Shown piece by piece: positions 9,674 to 18,517 of a stretch of DNA of 64,000 nucleotides. Position numbers and translations under genes: made by a program. Origin of the DNA: Chitinophagaceae bacterium. GTDB taxonomy: Bacteria > Bacteroidota > Bacteroidia > Chitinophagales > Chitinophagaceae. A model generated the notes under the pieces. That model was not told where the DNA came from, did not search any database, and saw only the letters and a list, made by a program, of their open reading frames with translations. The stretch's first letter is position 1. Each line of letters starts with the position of its first letter. The DNA is taken from assembly GCA_003168265.1 (NCBI GenBank), contig PMSV01000024.1, forward strand, positions 480,156-544,155, in the 5' to 3' direction.

Positions 9674-9928
9674 TTATATTCTTTTGATAAGCCTGGCCTT
9701 GGTTTCATCACCACCCCTGGAAACTTCCAGGGTATAGACACCATAAGGCAGATCGTTCAGGCCGTTCCAGATAAAGGTCAATTGGTTGGTATCAGCCTCA
9801 GTCTCCAGGGCACTGCAGATACTTCCCTTTTCGTCCTTTAATACGGCCTTCAGTAAGCCATTTTGCGGTTTGTCGATTTCGAATGTCAGGCGATCGATGA
9901 AGACCGGTGACTTCATTTTAAGTAGCAT
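9674..9928 (-). CDS. Small beta-rich protein resembling an isolated T9SS sorting domain
   Basis: An 84-residue protein with no signal peptide or membrane segment. The pattern of alternating strands, GLNDLPYGVYTLEVS and a basic ending ARLIKRI closely resembles the last 75 residues of T9SS cargo (GVYxxxV...KLIK). Here it stands alone without the secreted part. It is convergent with the coiled-coil gene, with a 3-base gap between the stops, and divergent from zapA. It could be a cytosolic beta-sandwich, a fragment left from a cargo gene, or an unrelated fold. ATG 9916 is an alternative start. Confidence 0.55.
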   Translation of the reverse strand: MLLKMKSPVFIDRLTFEIDKPQNGLLKAVLKDEKGSICSALETEADTNQLTFIWNGLNDLPYGVYTLEVSRGGDETKARLIKRI

Positions 9929-10090
9929 GGTTTAGGGGTATAATTTTTTTATTGGGCTTCCATGATTGGGTATTGATTTTCAATATTTCTTAATTTTAAC
10001 CTTTCCTAAACGGGTTCGGGGTCTCACGGGAAGGAATTTGAACAGGACTGTGGATATTCTGTTGATAAATTTAATACAAGTTATATAAAT

Positions 10091-10375
10091 ATGCAAGAAT
10101 TAATTCCAATAAATGTTTTGCTTGGTGACCGGACCTACCGGATCCGGGTCCTGCCTTCGGACGAAGAAGAAGTAAGAAAAATCTTGAAAATCATCAACGA
10201 CAAAATTCTTGAATTCAAAACCAGATTTTCAGGAAAAGATATGCAGGATTATATAGCCATGGTTCTTCTATGGTATTCAACCCAGTCCATTCCCGGTCCG
10301 AATCAGCCGGCAATTTCACAGGATATGCTGGAAGCATTGAATAAGATGGAAATACAACTCGACAAAGTCCTTTAA
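10091..10375 (+). CDS. zapA: Cell division protein ZapA
   Basis: Small FtsZ-ring stabiliser. The 94-residue protein has the family's N-terminal pattern IPINVLLGDRTYRIRVLPSDEEEVRKI and a C-terminal helical half. The length is normal for ZapA. It lies 118 bases before rny, a gene order (pheT, coiled-coil protein, zapA, rny) that suggests a shared housekeeping cluster. Confidence 0.82.
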   Translation: MQELIPINVLLGDRTYRIRVLPSDEEEVRKILKIINDKILEFKTRFSGKDMQDYIAMVLLWYSTQSIPGPNQPAISQDMLEALNKMEIQLDKVL

Positions 10376-10493
10376 TTTACCTCCCTTTCTTAAAATCCAC
10401 GGTCAAATTCCTTACCTTTACCCGCTATCACATTTTCCTGTCTTACAATGACCGGGAATGATCAACATTCCAAACTTTTAAACGATAAAATGA

Positions 10494-12059
10494 ATGGATT
10501 CTAATATTTTGTATATCATTATTGGGGTAATTGGGCTGGCCGTGGGCATATTCGCGGGCAAGGTCATTTTCGCTAAAAATACTACCAGGCAGGTAGAGGA
10601 CGCCGAGCAGAAATCTGCTAAAATTCTTACTGAAGCCCAATTGTCAGCCGAAAACCTGAAAAAGGAAAGGCTGCTCGAAGCAAAAGAAAAATTTGTCCAA
10701 CTTAGAGCGGAACACGATAAAGAGATCCTGGAGCGAAACCGAAAGCTTGGTGAGATGGAGAACCGGATCAAGCAAAAAGAGCAAAGCCTCAACCAGAAAT
10801 TGGAAAACCTGGACAGGCAGGCGAAGGAGAACGAGACAATAAAAGAAAACCTTAACCGCCAGATCGAAGTGGTCAACGTTAAGCGAACCGAGCTCGAAAA
10901 ACACCAGGAAGAACATATCCGCAGGCTTGAAAAGATCGCTGCTCTTTCTGCAGAAGAAGCTAAAGCACAGCTCATCGAAAGCCTCAAAAACGAGGCCCAG
11001 ACCCAGGCCCTGGCAATTCAGCAGGAGATCATCGATGAAGCCAAACAAAAAGCCAATAAGGAAGCTCGTAAAATAATCATCCAAAGCATACAGCGTACCG
11101 CTGCAGAGCAGGCCATTGAAAATTCAATCACCGTTTTCAACCTTGAAAGCGATGAGATCAAGGGCCAGATCATTGGAAGGGAAGGCCGCAATATCCGGGC
11201 CATCGAAGCCGCCACAGGTGTGGATCTGATCGTCGACGATACTCCGGAAGCGATCGTTCTTTCTTCCTTCGATCCTCTAAGACGCGAAATCGCCCGACTG
11301 TCTCTGCAAAGATTGGTAACGGACGGCCGCATCCATCCGGCCCGTATCGAGGAAATCGTAGAAAAGACACGCCGTCAGATCGAAGAACAGGTCATGGAGA
11401 TCGGCGAGCGTACGGTCATTGAACTCGGCATTCATGGCCTCCATAAGGAACTAGTACGGATCGTGGGTAAAATGAGGTTCCGTTCCTCTTACGGGCAGAA
11501 CCTTCTTATGCATAGCCGGGAAGTGGCCAATCTCTGCGCAATTATGGCTTCTGAACTGGGACTGAATGTGAAACTGGCAAAGAGGGCTGGCCTGCTCCAT
11601 GATATCGGTAAGGTACCGGATGAAGAGACCGAATTGAGTCATGCCCTTCTTGGAATGAAACTGGCTGAAAAATATGGCGAAAATCCTGCTGTGATCAATG
11701 CGATCGGAGCCCACCATGATGAAGTGGAAATGCAATTCGTGATTGCACCCATTGTTCAGGCTTGTGACGCCATCAGTGGAGCCCGTCCCGGAGCACGCAG
11801 GGAGATCATGCAACAATACCTCCAGCGAATCAAAGACCTCGAAAACCTGGCCATGGCCTATCAGGGAGTGGAAAAAGCCTATGCTATCCAGGCGGGCAGG
11901 GAGCTGAGGGTCATAGTGGAAGCGGATAAAGTCACTGACAGCGACAGCTCCAAGCTCAGCTTCGAAATAGCCCAGAAAATCCAGACTGAAATGACCTATC
12001 CGGGCCAGATCAAAGTGACGGTGATCAGGGAAAAAAGAACAGTGAACCTGGCGAGATAG
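10494..12059 (+). CDS. rny: Ribonuclease Y
   Basis: Membrane-anchored endoribonuclease that starts mRNA decay. The 521-residue protein begins with one transmembrane helix ([19 protein letters not shown]). A long charged coiled coil spans about residues 30-200. A KH domain follows ([20 protein letters not shown]), then the catalytic HD domain with [15 protein letters not shown] and the later GAHHDE. All expected domains are present in order. ATG 10494 is chosen; an overlapping ATG at 10490 opens only a four-codon frame. Confidence 0.96.
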   Translation: MDSNILYIIIGVIGLAVGIFAGKVIFAKNTTRQVEDAEQKSAKILTEAQLSAENLKKERLLEAKEKFVQLRAEHDKEILERNRKLGEMENRIKQKEQSLNQKLENLDRQAKENETIKENLNRQIEVVNVKRTELEKHQEEHIRRLEKIAALSAEEAKAQLIESLKNEAQTQALAIQQEIIDEAKQKANKEARKIIIQSIQRTAAEQAIENSITVFNLESDEIKGQIIGREGRNIRAIEAATGVDLIVDDTPEAIVLSSFDPLRREIARLSLQRLVTDGRIHPARIEEIVEKTRRQIEEQVMEIGERTVIELGIHGLHKELVRIVGKMRFRSSYGQNLLMHSREVANLCAIMASELGLNVKLAKRAGLLHDIGKVPDEETELSHALLGMKLAEKYGENPAVINAIGAHHDEVEMQFVIAPIVQACDAISGARPGARREIMQQYLQRIKDLENLAMAYQGVEKAYAIQAGRELRVIVEADKVTDSDSSKLSFEIAQKIQTEMTYPGQIKVTVIREKRTVNLAR

Positions 12060-12120
12060 ACCAGGCCCTTCGAAAGGAGATTAATTAGGGCTGAATTTTA
12101 GATTATTCAAGAAAAAGGGT

Positions 12121-12128
12121 TAGTTTTG
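12121..12128 (+). promoter_or_regulatory. Candidate -7 element upstream of rplS
   Basis: TAGTTTTG fits TAnnTTTG, 20 bases before the rplS start. No TTG at the usual upstream distance was found. Confidence 0.35.
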
Positions 12129-12148
12129 CAGTCCAAAAAATTTTAGCC

Positions 12149-12499
12149 ATGAACTCGGCCATCGTATTTGTCCACGAGCAACTGACTGGAAAAAAGGAAT
12201 TTCCAAAGTTCAAAGCAGGTGATAATGTCACCGTTAACTATAAAATCATCGAGGGAAACAAGGAACGTATCCAGGGTTTCAAGGGAGATGTGCTGAAACG
12301 TCAGGGTGTAGGACCGACTGCCACTTTCACCGTCCGCAAAATCTCCGACGGAGTAGGGGTTGAAAGAACCTTTCCTTTATTTTCTCCTAATATCGAATCC
12401 ATCGAGCTCAATAAAGTGGGACGGGTTCGCCGTTCCAAACTTTATTTCCAGCGTGAAAGAAGCGGTAAGAATGCCCGCATCAAGGAAAAACGGATCTGA
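12149..12499 (+). CDS. rplS: 50S ribosomal protein L19
   Basis: Ribosomal protein at the 30S/50S interface. The 116-residue length is typical. Conserved features include [33 protein letters not shown], the [19 protein letters not shown] segment and the basic C-terminal [21 protein letters not shown]. It is not next to trmD, its usual neighbour in many bacteria; trmD lies 33 kb away in this window. Confidence 0.97.
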   Translation: MNSAIVFVHEQLTGKKEFPKFKAGDNVTVNYKIIEGNKERIQGFKGDVLKRQGVGPTATFTVRKISDGVGVERTFPLFSPNIESIELNKVGRVRRSKLYFQRERSGKNARIKEKRI

Positions 12500-12588
12500 G
12501 CCAACCAGGTCAAATGGTCGGTTTAGTATAAGCGTTTATGAGTTATAGATTTTTGTCTGTACCTTTACTATCCACAAAAAATAGAATT

Positions 12589-12825
12589 ATGGGAGATTTA
12601 TTCAGCGGACCGCATATAATTCTGATAGCTTTAGTGGTTCTACTGCTATTCGGCGGCAAAAAAATTCCGGAATTGATGAGGGGTTTGGGAAGAGGCATTC
12701 GTGAATTTAAAGATGCTAAGGACAATGTTCGCAGGGAAATCGAGGACCATATCAACGATGAGCCTCCGAGCAAGAGCAGTTCCGGCAAGCAGGTTTCTTC
12801 CGATTCTTCTTCGGTCAATAACTAA
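12589..12825 (+). CDS. tatA: Sec-independent protein translocase TatA/TatE
   Basis: Pore-forming subunit of the twin-arginine translocase. From ATG 12589 the protein is 78 residues: an N-terminal transmembrane helix ([13 protein letters not shown]), the hinge [21 protein letters not shown], an amphipathic helix, then a Ser-rich tail. An upstream in-frame ATG at 12538 would add 17 residues before the short periplasmic N-terminus, which is atypical, so 12589 is preferred. tatC follows after a terminator-like hairpin. Confidence 0.92.
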   Translation: MGDLFSGPHIILIALVVLLLFGGKKIPELMRGLGRGIREFKDAKDNVRREIEDHINDEPPSKSSSGKQVSSDSSSVNN

Positions 12826-12863
12826 TCGGACGCCAGCTTACACGACTAAATAATTACTGAATT

Positions 12864-12900
12864 AAACCTCGCGATTTGTTTCTGCGGGGTTTTCTTTTTA
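12864..12900 (+). terminator. Terminator-like hairpin between tatA and tatC
   Basis: AAACCTCGC (12864-12872) pairs with GCGGGGTTT (12884-12892) as a 9-bp stem with one G-T pair and an 11-nt loop, followed by TCTTTTTA. It lies 35 bases before the tatC start and could end or reduce transcription after tatA. Confidence 0.75.
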
Positions 12901-12935
12901 TTTGCAAAGAATTTGGAAATCTTTTCAATTATTCC

Positions 12936-13784
12936 ATGAGATTATTCAGGAGAAATGCTGGCCCCGGTGAACAAGCAGCAGAAATGTCCTTTATAGAACA
13001 TCTGGACGCATTGCGCGGACATCTTTTCAAGTCTGCCGTTGCCGTGGCCATCGGGGCGGTATTCATGGCAATCTATAACAAATACATTGTACGCAATATC
13101 CTGATGGGTCCCTTGCATGGGGATTTTCCAACATATGGCTTTCTCTGCCGGATCAGCCGGAAATTGGGTCTTGGCTCCAAACTCTGCATGACCCAGATCA
13201 ATGTCCGGATGCAAAGTACGGCGGTAGCCGCCCAATTCGACGTCTATTTCAATATCATCCTGATTGGAGGATTCATAGTTGCCTTCCCCTATGTTTTCTG
13301 GCAATTCTGGAGATTCACTAAACCGGCCCTTACATCAAAAGAACTAAGAAATACGCGCGGAGTCATATTCTGGGTTTCCCTGCTTTTTTTCATCGGGGTC
13401 TTTTTCGGCTATTTTGTCATCGCTCCGTATACGATGAATTTTTTCGCCAATTTTAAGATCGACGAAGACATTGAAAACCGCTGGACGATTGCCAGCTATT
13501 TCAATACGATCGTGCCTCTGATCCTGGGAGCCGGACTGGCCTTTCAATTGCCCCTGGTAATGTATTTTCTGGCAAAAGTGGGCGTAGTGAGTTCCAAATA
13601 CCTGCGTCGGGTACGCAAATATGCCATACTCATCATGCTGATCGTGGCAGGAATCATCACGCCTCCCGACATGCTTAGCCAGATCGTTTGCACCCTCCCC
13701 CTGATGCTGTTATACGAAATCAGCATCCTGCTTTGCGCAAGGGTCGAAAAAAAGGAGAAAAAAGAAGCTGATGGGTGGAGTTAA
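12936..13784 (+). CDS. tatC: Sec-independent protein translocase TatC
   Basis: Multi-spanning Tat receptor that recognises twin-arginine signal peptides. From ATG 12936 it has 282 residues. The conserved MSFIEHLDALRGHLFKSA lies near the N-terminus, and FYFxxPLxxx-like periplasmic and helical segments follow, with about six hydrophobic stretches, e.g. GVIFWVSLLFFIGVFFGYFV and YAILIMLIVAGIITPPD. The frame stays open upstream to 12876, but that start would fall inside the terminator hairpin, so 12936 is preferred. It is a little longer than typical because of an insertion around residues 60-90. Confidence 0.95.
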   Translation: MRLFRRNAGPGEQAAEMSFIEHLDALRGHLFKSAVAVAIGAVFMAIYNKYIVRNILMGPLHGDFPTYGFLCRISRKLGLGSKLCMTQINVRMQSTAVAAQFDVYFNIILIGGFIVAFPYVFWQFWRFTKPALTSKELRNTRGVIFWVSLLFFIGVFFGYFVIAPYTMNFFANFKIDEDIENRWTIASYFNTIVPLILGAGLAFQLPLVMYFLAKVGVVSSKYLRRVRKYAILIMLIVAGIITPPDMLSQIVCTLPLMLLYEISILLCARVEKKEKKEADGWS

Positions 13785-13818
13785 TAGTTAGATTCACCAA
13801 TCGAATAATTCAAAGGGT

Positions 13819-15258
13819 TTGTTCACATTCAGCAATATCAGAAATTATCAGGATTTCCTCAGGACAAGTCAGGATGGTTGCCTGCTGGCCGTAGAACACT
13901 ATCTTTCCGTGATAGATGATAAAAAAGGTCTCAATGCTTTCCTGGAAGTCTATGACCGGGAAGCTCTGCAAAGAGCCCGTGAACTCGATTCAAAAAGAAA
14001 TTCCGGGAAAGGGATGGGCAAATTGCACGGGGTAGTCGTTTCCTTAAAGGATGTTATCGCATACAAGGGCCATAAACTCTCCGCTGCTTCAAAAATTCTC
14101 GGGAATTTTGTATCCATATACAATGCTACTGCCGTAGAGAGGCTGCTTCAGGAAGATGCCATCATCATCGGGCGCAACAACTGCGATGAATTTGCCATGG
14201 GTTCGACCAACGAGAATTCCGCCTACGGACCCACGCTCAATGCCAGGGACCCACAAAAAGTGCCAGGAGGGTCCTCAGGAGGTTCTGCTGTAGCCGTACA
14301 GGCCGGAATGTGCATGGTCAGCCTGGGTAGTGACACGGGGGGTTCGGTCCGGCAGCCGGCCGATTTCTGCGGAATCCAGGGCCTAAAACCGAGTTATGGG
14401 AAGGTTTCGCGATATGGCCTTATCGCCTATGCATCCTCCTTCGACCAGATCGGGATTTTCGCAATTTCAACTGAAGATATCGGTATAGTCCTCGAAGTGA
14501 TAGCGGGATCTGACGGACAGGACAGTAGCTATTCAAACAAAGCTCAGGAAGAGTACAGCCTGGCGATCCTTCAGGAACCCCTTAAGTTCAGGGTCGCCTA
14601 TTTCCGGGAAGCATTGGAACACTCCAGCCTTGATCCCGAGATCAGGAAAGCCTGTTATGGACTGGTCCAGCGTCTCAAGAATGCCGGGCACCAGGTAGAA
14701 CCAATTGATTTTGAGTATCTTGATTATATTGTTCCAGCCTATTACGTGCTTTCGACAGCCGAAGCTTCTTCCAATCTCTCCCGATATGACGGGATCCGCT
14801 ACGGCTACAGATCCCCGCAAGTCGTAAAGGAGGTTGGATTAACTGAATTTTATAAGTCCACTCGCTCCGAAGGCTTCGGGGAAGAAGTTAAAAGACGTAT
14901 CTTATTGGGAACCTTTGTGTTAAGTGCAGGTTACCAGGATGCTTATTTCACCCGGGCCCAGAAGATTCGTAAATTGTTGATAAATCGAAATGAATTGATT
15001 TTCAATCAATTTGATATATTAATTTCCCCTACTTCACCCAGTACCGCATTTAAAATTGGAGAAAAAACAGAGGACCCCATTTCGATGTATCTCGCTGATA
15101 TATATACAGTTTATGCGAATTTGACCGGTATCCCGGCGATCTCACTCCCCCTCTTCACTCACACAAATGGCATGCCTTTTGGAATACAGGCTATGACAAA
15201 TCGATTTAAAGAGGTATTTTTGTTACAGTTCTCTCAACAGTTGACTAACCCAGGCTGA
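13819..15258 (+). CDS. gatA: Asp-tRNA(Asn)/Glu-tRNA(Gln) amidotransferase subunit A
   Basis: Glutaminase subunit of GatCAB, which makes Gln-tRNA and Asn-tRNA from misacylated forms. The 479-residue amidase has the full Ser-cisSer-Lys triad: Lys in VVSLKDVIA, Ser in GGSSGGSAVAV, and Ser in GSDTGGSVRQPADFCG. The only start compatible with a full-length N-terminus is TTG 13819, as no ATG occurs before the catalytic region. gatB and gatC are not adjacent. It begins 34 bases after tatC ends and may share its transcript. Confidence 0.93.
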   Translation: MFTFSNIRNYQDFLRTSQDGCLLAVEHYLSVIDDKKGLNAFLEVYDREALQRARELDSKRNSGKGMGKLHGVVVSLKDVIAYKGHKLSAASKILGNFVSIYNATAVERLLQEDAIIIGRNNCDEFAMGSTNENSAYGPTLNARDPQKVPGGSSGGSAVAVQAGMCMVSLGSDTGGSVRQPADFCGIQGLKPSYGKVSRYGLIAYASSFDQIGIFAISTEDIGIVLEVIAGSDGQDSSYSNKAQEEYSLAILQEPLKFRVAYFREALEHSSLDPEIRKACYGLVQRLKNAGHQVEPIDFEYLDYIVPAYYVLSTAEASSNLSRYDGIRYGYRSPQVVKEVGLTEFYKSTRSEGFGEEVKRRILLGTFVLSAGYQDAYFTRAQKIRKLLINRNELIFNQFDILISPTSPSTAFKIGEKTEDPISMYLADIYTVYANLTGIPAISLPLFTHTNGMPFGIQAMTNRFKEVFLLQFSQQLTNPG

Positions 15259-15379
15259 CCACTCCAAGATCCTTAAGACCCAGGAATTTTAAAAGATTTG
15301 GTAACATCAACTCTGCCTCAATCCCCCTATGAAAGATTATACCCAATTATTTTGTTGGATTAATCTTTAATGACAAATA

Positions 15380-16531
15380 ATGATATTGAGAAGTTTGTTT
15401 TTGGCTATTGTCGGCCTCATATTCTCTTTAAACGGACTTGCAGGAAGTGGAACTCCTTTTGGAAATTTTTATAACGCATTGAATTATAATGACACTAATG
15501 CCGTTAACAAAAAAAATCCAGTTGGAGTAATTGTGACAAATGCGGACAGCAACCGCAGCATGGTTAACAATAGTTCCCTTGACAATGGCTTTAAAGATCT
15601 TTTTATTGCAAATGCAGAAGGCTTCAATGGAGCCAGACTTAATCCAAGGGCCGTTTCCTTTGTTCAGGAATACGTTGAGCACAATGCTAAGGAGCTGCAG
15701 TGCATGAAAGACTGGGGGAGGCCCTATTTTAACCTAATAGATAATATTTTGGCCAAAAATGACCTGCCAAGGGAACTTAAATACCTGGCTGTCATCGAGT
15801 CCCAACTCAAATCCAACTCTAAATCCTGCAAAGGGGCAGTCGGACCCTGGCAATTTATGCCGGCTACAGCCCGCTTGCTTGGCCTTAAAGTGAATCGTCG
15901 AACGGATGAAAGAAAAAACTATTCTAAGAGCACCCAGGCTGCAGCCATATACCTCAAGGATCTTTATAATGAATTAGGAGACTGGTTATTGGTCATTGCA
16001 GCCTATAATGGCGGAACGGCCCATGTTTACAATGCTATGCATAAGAGCGGTAGCCGTGATTTCTGGGATCTCCAGTATTTTCTGCCCGCCGAGTCCAGAA
16101 ACCATGTTAAGAAATTCATCGGGACCCATTATGTATTTGAAGGACATGGGGGTATCACTACTCTTACCCGGGATGAAGCTACTGAACAATTATCGGGATC
16201 TTCCATGTATGTGTTTAACCGCAATCTGAGTCAGGAGGAATCTGCAGGGGCCAAAACAGCCTGCATTTCCGGTAAATACTGTTCCGTAGTCATTGCAAAA
16301 TATGTGTTGATGGAACAGGCCGAATTCAATCATTACAATCCTGATTTTGATAAGGTGATGGCCAGTGCCAACAATTCCTATGACCTCAAACTGCCTTCCG
16401 ATAAATACGATTTGTTCCTGGCAAATAAATACCAGATACTCAATGAATCAGTGCAATTGCTCCTGAACGAAGCAACGGGTGCTGACAGCACGACGAATAA
16501 AAGTGTGGTTGCAGCCAACCTGAAGAATTAG
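15380..16531 (+). CDS. Lytic transglycosylase (SLT domain, MltD-like)
   Basis: Periplasmic enzyme that cleaves the glycan strands of peptidoglycan. The 383-residue protein has an N-terminal signal peptide (SLFLAIVGLIFSLNGLAGS). The SLT domain lies in the middle: LPRELKYLAVIESQLKSNSK contains the catalytic Glu, and GAVGPWQFMPATARLLGLKVN and VIAAYNGGTAHV are the other family motifs. No LysM repeat is seen in the C-terminal third, unlike classical MltD. It stands alone, with a convergent gene beyond a shared hairpin. Confidence 0.9.
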   Translation: MILRSLFLAIVGLIFSLNGLAGSGTPFGNFYNALNYNDTNAVNKKNPVGVIVTNADSNRSMVNNSSLDNGFKDLFIANAEGFNGARLNPRAVSFVQEYVEHNAKELQCMKDWGRPYFNLIDNILAKNDLPRELKYLAVIESQLKSNSKSCKGAVGPWQFMPATARLLGLKVNRRTDERKNYSKSTQAAAIYLKDLYNELGDWLLVIAAYNGGTAHVYNAMHKSGSRDFWDLQYFLPAESRNHVKKFIGTHYVFEGHGGITTLTRDEATEQLSGSSMYVFNRNLSQEESAGAKTACISGKYCSVVIAKYVLMEQAEFNHYNPDFDKVMASANNSYDLKLPSDKYDLFLANKYQILNESVQLLLNEATGADSTTNKSVVAANLKN

Positions 16532-16552
16532 TAAATAAAGAATGTAATCAAA

Positions 16553-16588
16553 AATGCCAGTCGGAGTTATTATCATCTGACTGGCATT
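16553..16588. terminator. Hairpin terminator between convergent genes
   Basis: Perfect 10-bp stem AATGCCAGTC (16553-16562) and its complement (16579-16588) with a 16-nt loop. On the minus strand it runs into five T residues, ending the acidic-protein gene. It may also stop the transglycosylase transcript on the plus strand. Confidence 0.75.
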
Positions 16589-16606
16589 CTACTATAAAAA
16601 ATTAAA

Positions 16607-17083
16607 TCAAAAATCATCCTCTTCCTCATCGTAGCCGCTGTCACCGAAAAGATCCAGGTCCTTGAAATCTTCATCAAGACCCAGGTCATCCTCTCCGGTC
16701 TTTCCGGCTTTTTTGCCACCTAGACTGGTGCCGGTACTCTTTTTGGATTTGGATTTGGGAACATCGAATTCATCGAAATCAGGATCCCAGTTTTCCTCTT
16801 CCTCCACTTTTTCCCATTCATCGACTTCTTCCACATCATCAACCTCGTCCTCGTCATCCTCATCTTCCTCGGATTTCCTGGACTTGGCGGATGCGGATTT
16901 TGCAGTCTTTTTCATTGGGGCCTTAGGAACATCTTCATCAATATCATCTATCTCATCGTCCTTACCATGTTCTTCTTCCTCCTCCTTCTTCTTGGTTTTG
17001 GAAGTTTTCTTAGGGGATTCCTTTGGTGACGCAGTGTCAGATTTCTTCGCACCCTTTTTCTCCTTATCAGATTTAGAAGTCAT
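16607..17083 (-). CDS. Acidic and lysine-rich low-complexity protein
   Basis: A 158-residue protein of strongly biased composition. The N-terminal third is Lys/Ser/Thr-rich (KKSDTASPKESPKKTSKTKK). The middle and end alternate Asp/Glu runs with short basic Lys/Ser patches (KSKSKKSTG). It ends in a very acidic tail with spaced aromatic residues (LDLFGDSGYDEEEDDF). No signal peptide, membrane helix or known domain is visible, and it is probably disordered. Codons are varied rather than repeated, suggesting a real protein rather than a simple-sequence artefact. Function is unknown; the composition resembles nucleic-acid or histone-like mimics, which is only a shape argument. It follows purA on the same strand after about 95 bases. 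Confidence 0.7.
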   Translation of the reverse strand: MTSKSDKEKKGAKKSDTASPKESPKKTSKTKKKEEEEEHGKDDEIDDIDEDVPKAPMKKTAKSASAKSRKSEEDEDDEDEVDDVEEVDEWEKVEEEENWDPDFDEFDVPKSKSKKSTGTSLGGKKAGKTGEDDLGLDEDFKDLDLFGDSGYDEEEDDF

Positions 17084-17177
17084 ATCCTGAAAAGATTAGT
17101 CTTGTAAAATTTCAGCGAAGTTTTTAATTAGCCAAATTTTTTTTTAAGATTTTTTTCGAAAAAAAAAGCGGCCAAAA

Positions 17178-18443
17178 TCAGTGGACTTTGATCAATTGTT
17201 CTCGGTCCGGACCATTGGAAATATAAGTGACTTGAACGCCCAGGTATTTGTTGATAAAATCGATATAGTATTTCATTTCGACAGGCAAGTTCCTGAAATC
17301 TTTTTGAGAACTGATATCTTTTTTCCAACCTTCAAAAGACTTCAAAACAGGCCTAATGTCAATCCGGTTCATTTGGTAAGGGATCTGTTCCGTCGATTGT
17401 CCATCGATATGGTAGGAAGCACAGACCTGGAGTTCTTCGAAACTATCCAGCACGTCGGCCTTGGTCATTACGATTTGCGTAACGCCGTTCACCATGCAGG
17501 CGAATTTCAGGGCAACCAGATCGATCCAGCCGCATCTGCGGGGCCTTCCGGTAGTTGCTCCGAATTCGCAGCCGATTTCCCTTAACTGCTCGCCGGTCTT
17601 GTCATTGAGCTCCGTAGGAAATGGGCCACTTCCTACACGGGTGCAATAGGCCTTGCTTACACCGATCACTTCCTTGATCTGTTGAGGAGCAATACCCAGT
17701 CCTGTGCAGACTCCTGCGGAAATGGTATTGGACGAAGTGACAAACGGAAATGTCCCGAAATCCACATCCAGCATGCTTCCCTGTGCGCCTTCGGCCAGGA
17801 CCGTTTTGCCCTGCCGGATCATATCATTGATAAAATATTCTCCGTTCAGGATCTTGAATTGCCTGGTGAATTCTAGAGCTTCGAAAAATTCTTCCTCCCA
17901 TGCGGAAATATCTTCATGGAAATTCAATCCGTCCAATAATCGCTGATGCTTCAGTCTTAGTTTTATATACTCAGTGACGAAATTCTTGTCCAGCAGATCG
18001 CCCACCCTCAGACCATTGCGGCCTGTTTTATCCATATAGGCAGGACCGATACCCTTCAGCGTCGATCCGATCTTGTCATTGCCCTTTGCCGATTCTGAAG
18101 CCTTGTCCAGCGCCCGGTGAGTGGGCAATATAAGATGTGCTCTTTGGGATATATATAAGTTTTTACGGTAGTCGACACCGAAAGACGCTACGGCTTCGCA
18201 TTCTCTTTTAAAAGTCACGGGATCCAGCACTACCCCGTTTCCGATCAGGTTTGTCTTGCCCTCATGGAATATTCCCGAAGGGATCTGGTGAAGCACCACT
18301 TTTTTTTGATCTACATATAAAGTGTGGCCGGCATTCGGCCCTCCCTGGAACCGGGCGATGATATCATATCCCGGTGCAAAAAAATCTACGATCTTTCCTT
18401 TTCCTTCATCCCCCCACTGCAGGCCTAGTATGACATCTACCAT
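17178..18443 (-). CDS. purA: Adenylosuccinate synthetase
   Basis: Joins IMP and aspartate with GTP in AMP synthesis. The 421-residue length is normal. The N-terminus has the GTP-binding GLQWGDEGKGKIVD, then GGPNAGHTLYV, IGSTLKGIGPAYMDKTGRNG, a GAQGSMLDVDFGTFPFVTSS segment and the C-terminal TTGRPRRCGWIDLVAL. All key motifs are intact. A good promoter match lies upstream. Confidence 0.97.
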   Translation of the reverse strand: MVDVILGLQWGDEGKGKIVDFFAPGYDIIARFQGGPNAGHTLYVDQKKVVLHQIPSGIFHEGKTNLIGNGVVLDPVTFKRECEAVASFGVDYRKNLYISQRAHLILPTHRALDKASESAKGNDKIGSTLKGIGPAYMDKTGRNGLRVGDLLDKNFVTEYIKLRLKHQRLLDGLNFHEDISAWEEEFFEALEFTRQFKILNGEYFINDMIRQGKTVLAEGAQGSMLDVDFGTFPFVTSSNTISAGVCTGLGIAPQQIKEVIGVSKAYCTRVGSGPFPTELNDKTGEQLREIGCEFGATTGRPRRCGWIDLVALKFACMVNGVTQIVMTKADVLDSFEELQVCASYHIDGQSTEQIPYQMNRIDIRPVLKSFEGWKKDISSQKDFRNLPVEMKYYIDFINKYLGVQVTYISNGPDREQLIKVH

Positions 18444-18478
18444 GAATGACTGATTTGCTGTTGATTGTTTGAGCGGTG

Positions 18479-18510
18479 CAAATTTATGCGAATTGAGACG
18501 GATGAACCAA
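18479..18510 (-). promoter_or_regulatory. Promoter of purA
   Basis: On the minus strand TTG (18508-18510), a 21-base spacer and TAAATTTG (18479-18486) match the Bacteroidota -33/-7 consensus. The -7 element is 35 bases before the purA start. Confidence 0.6.
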
Positions 18511-18517
18511 TTTGATA

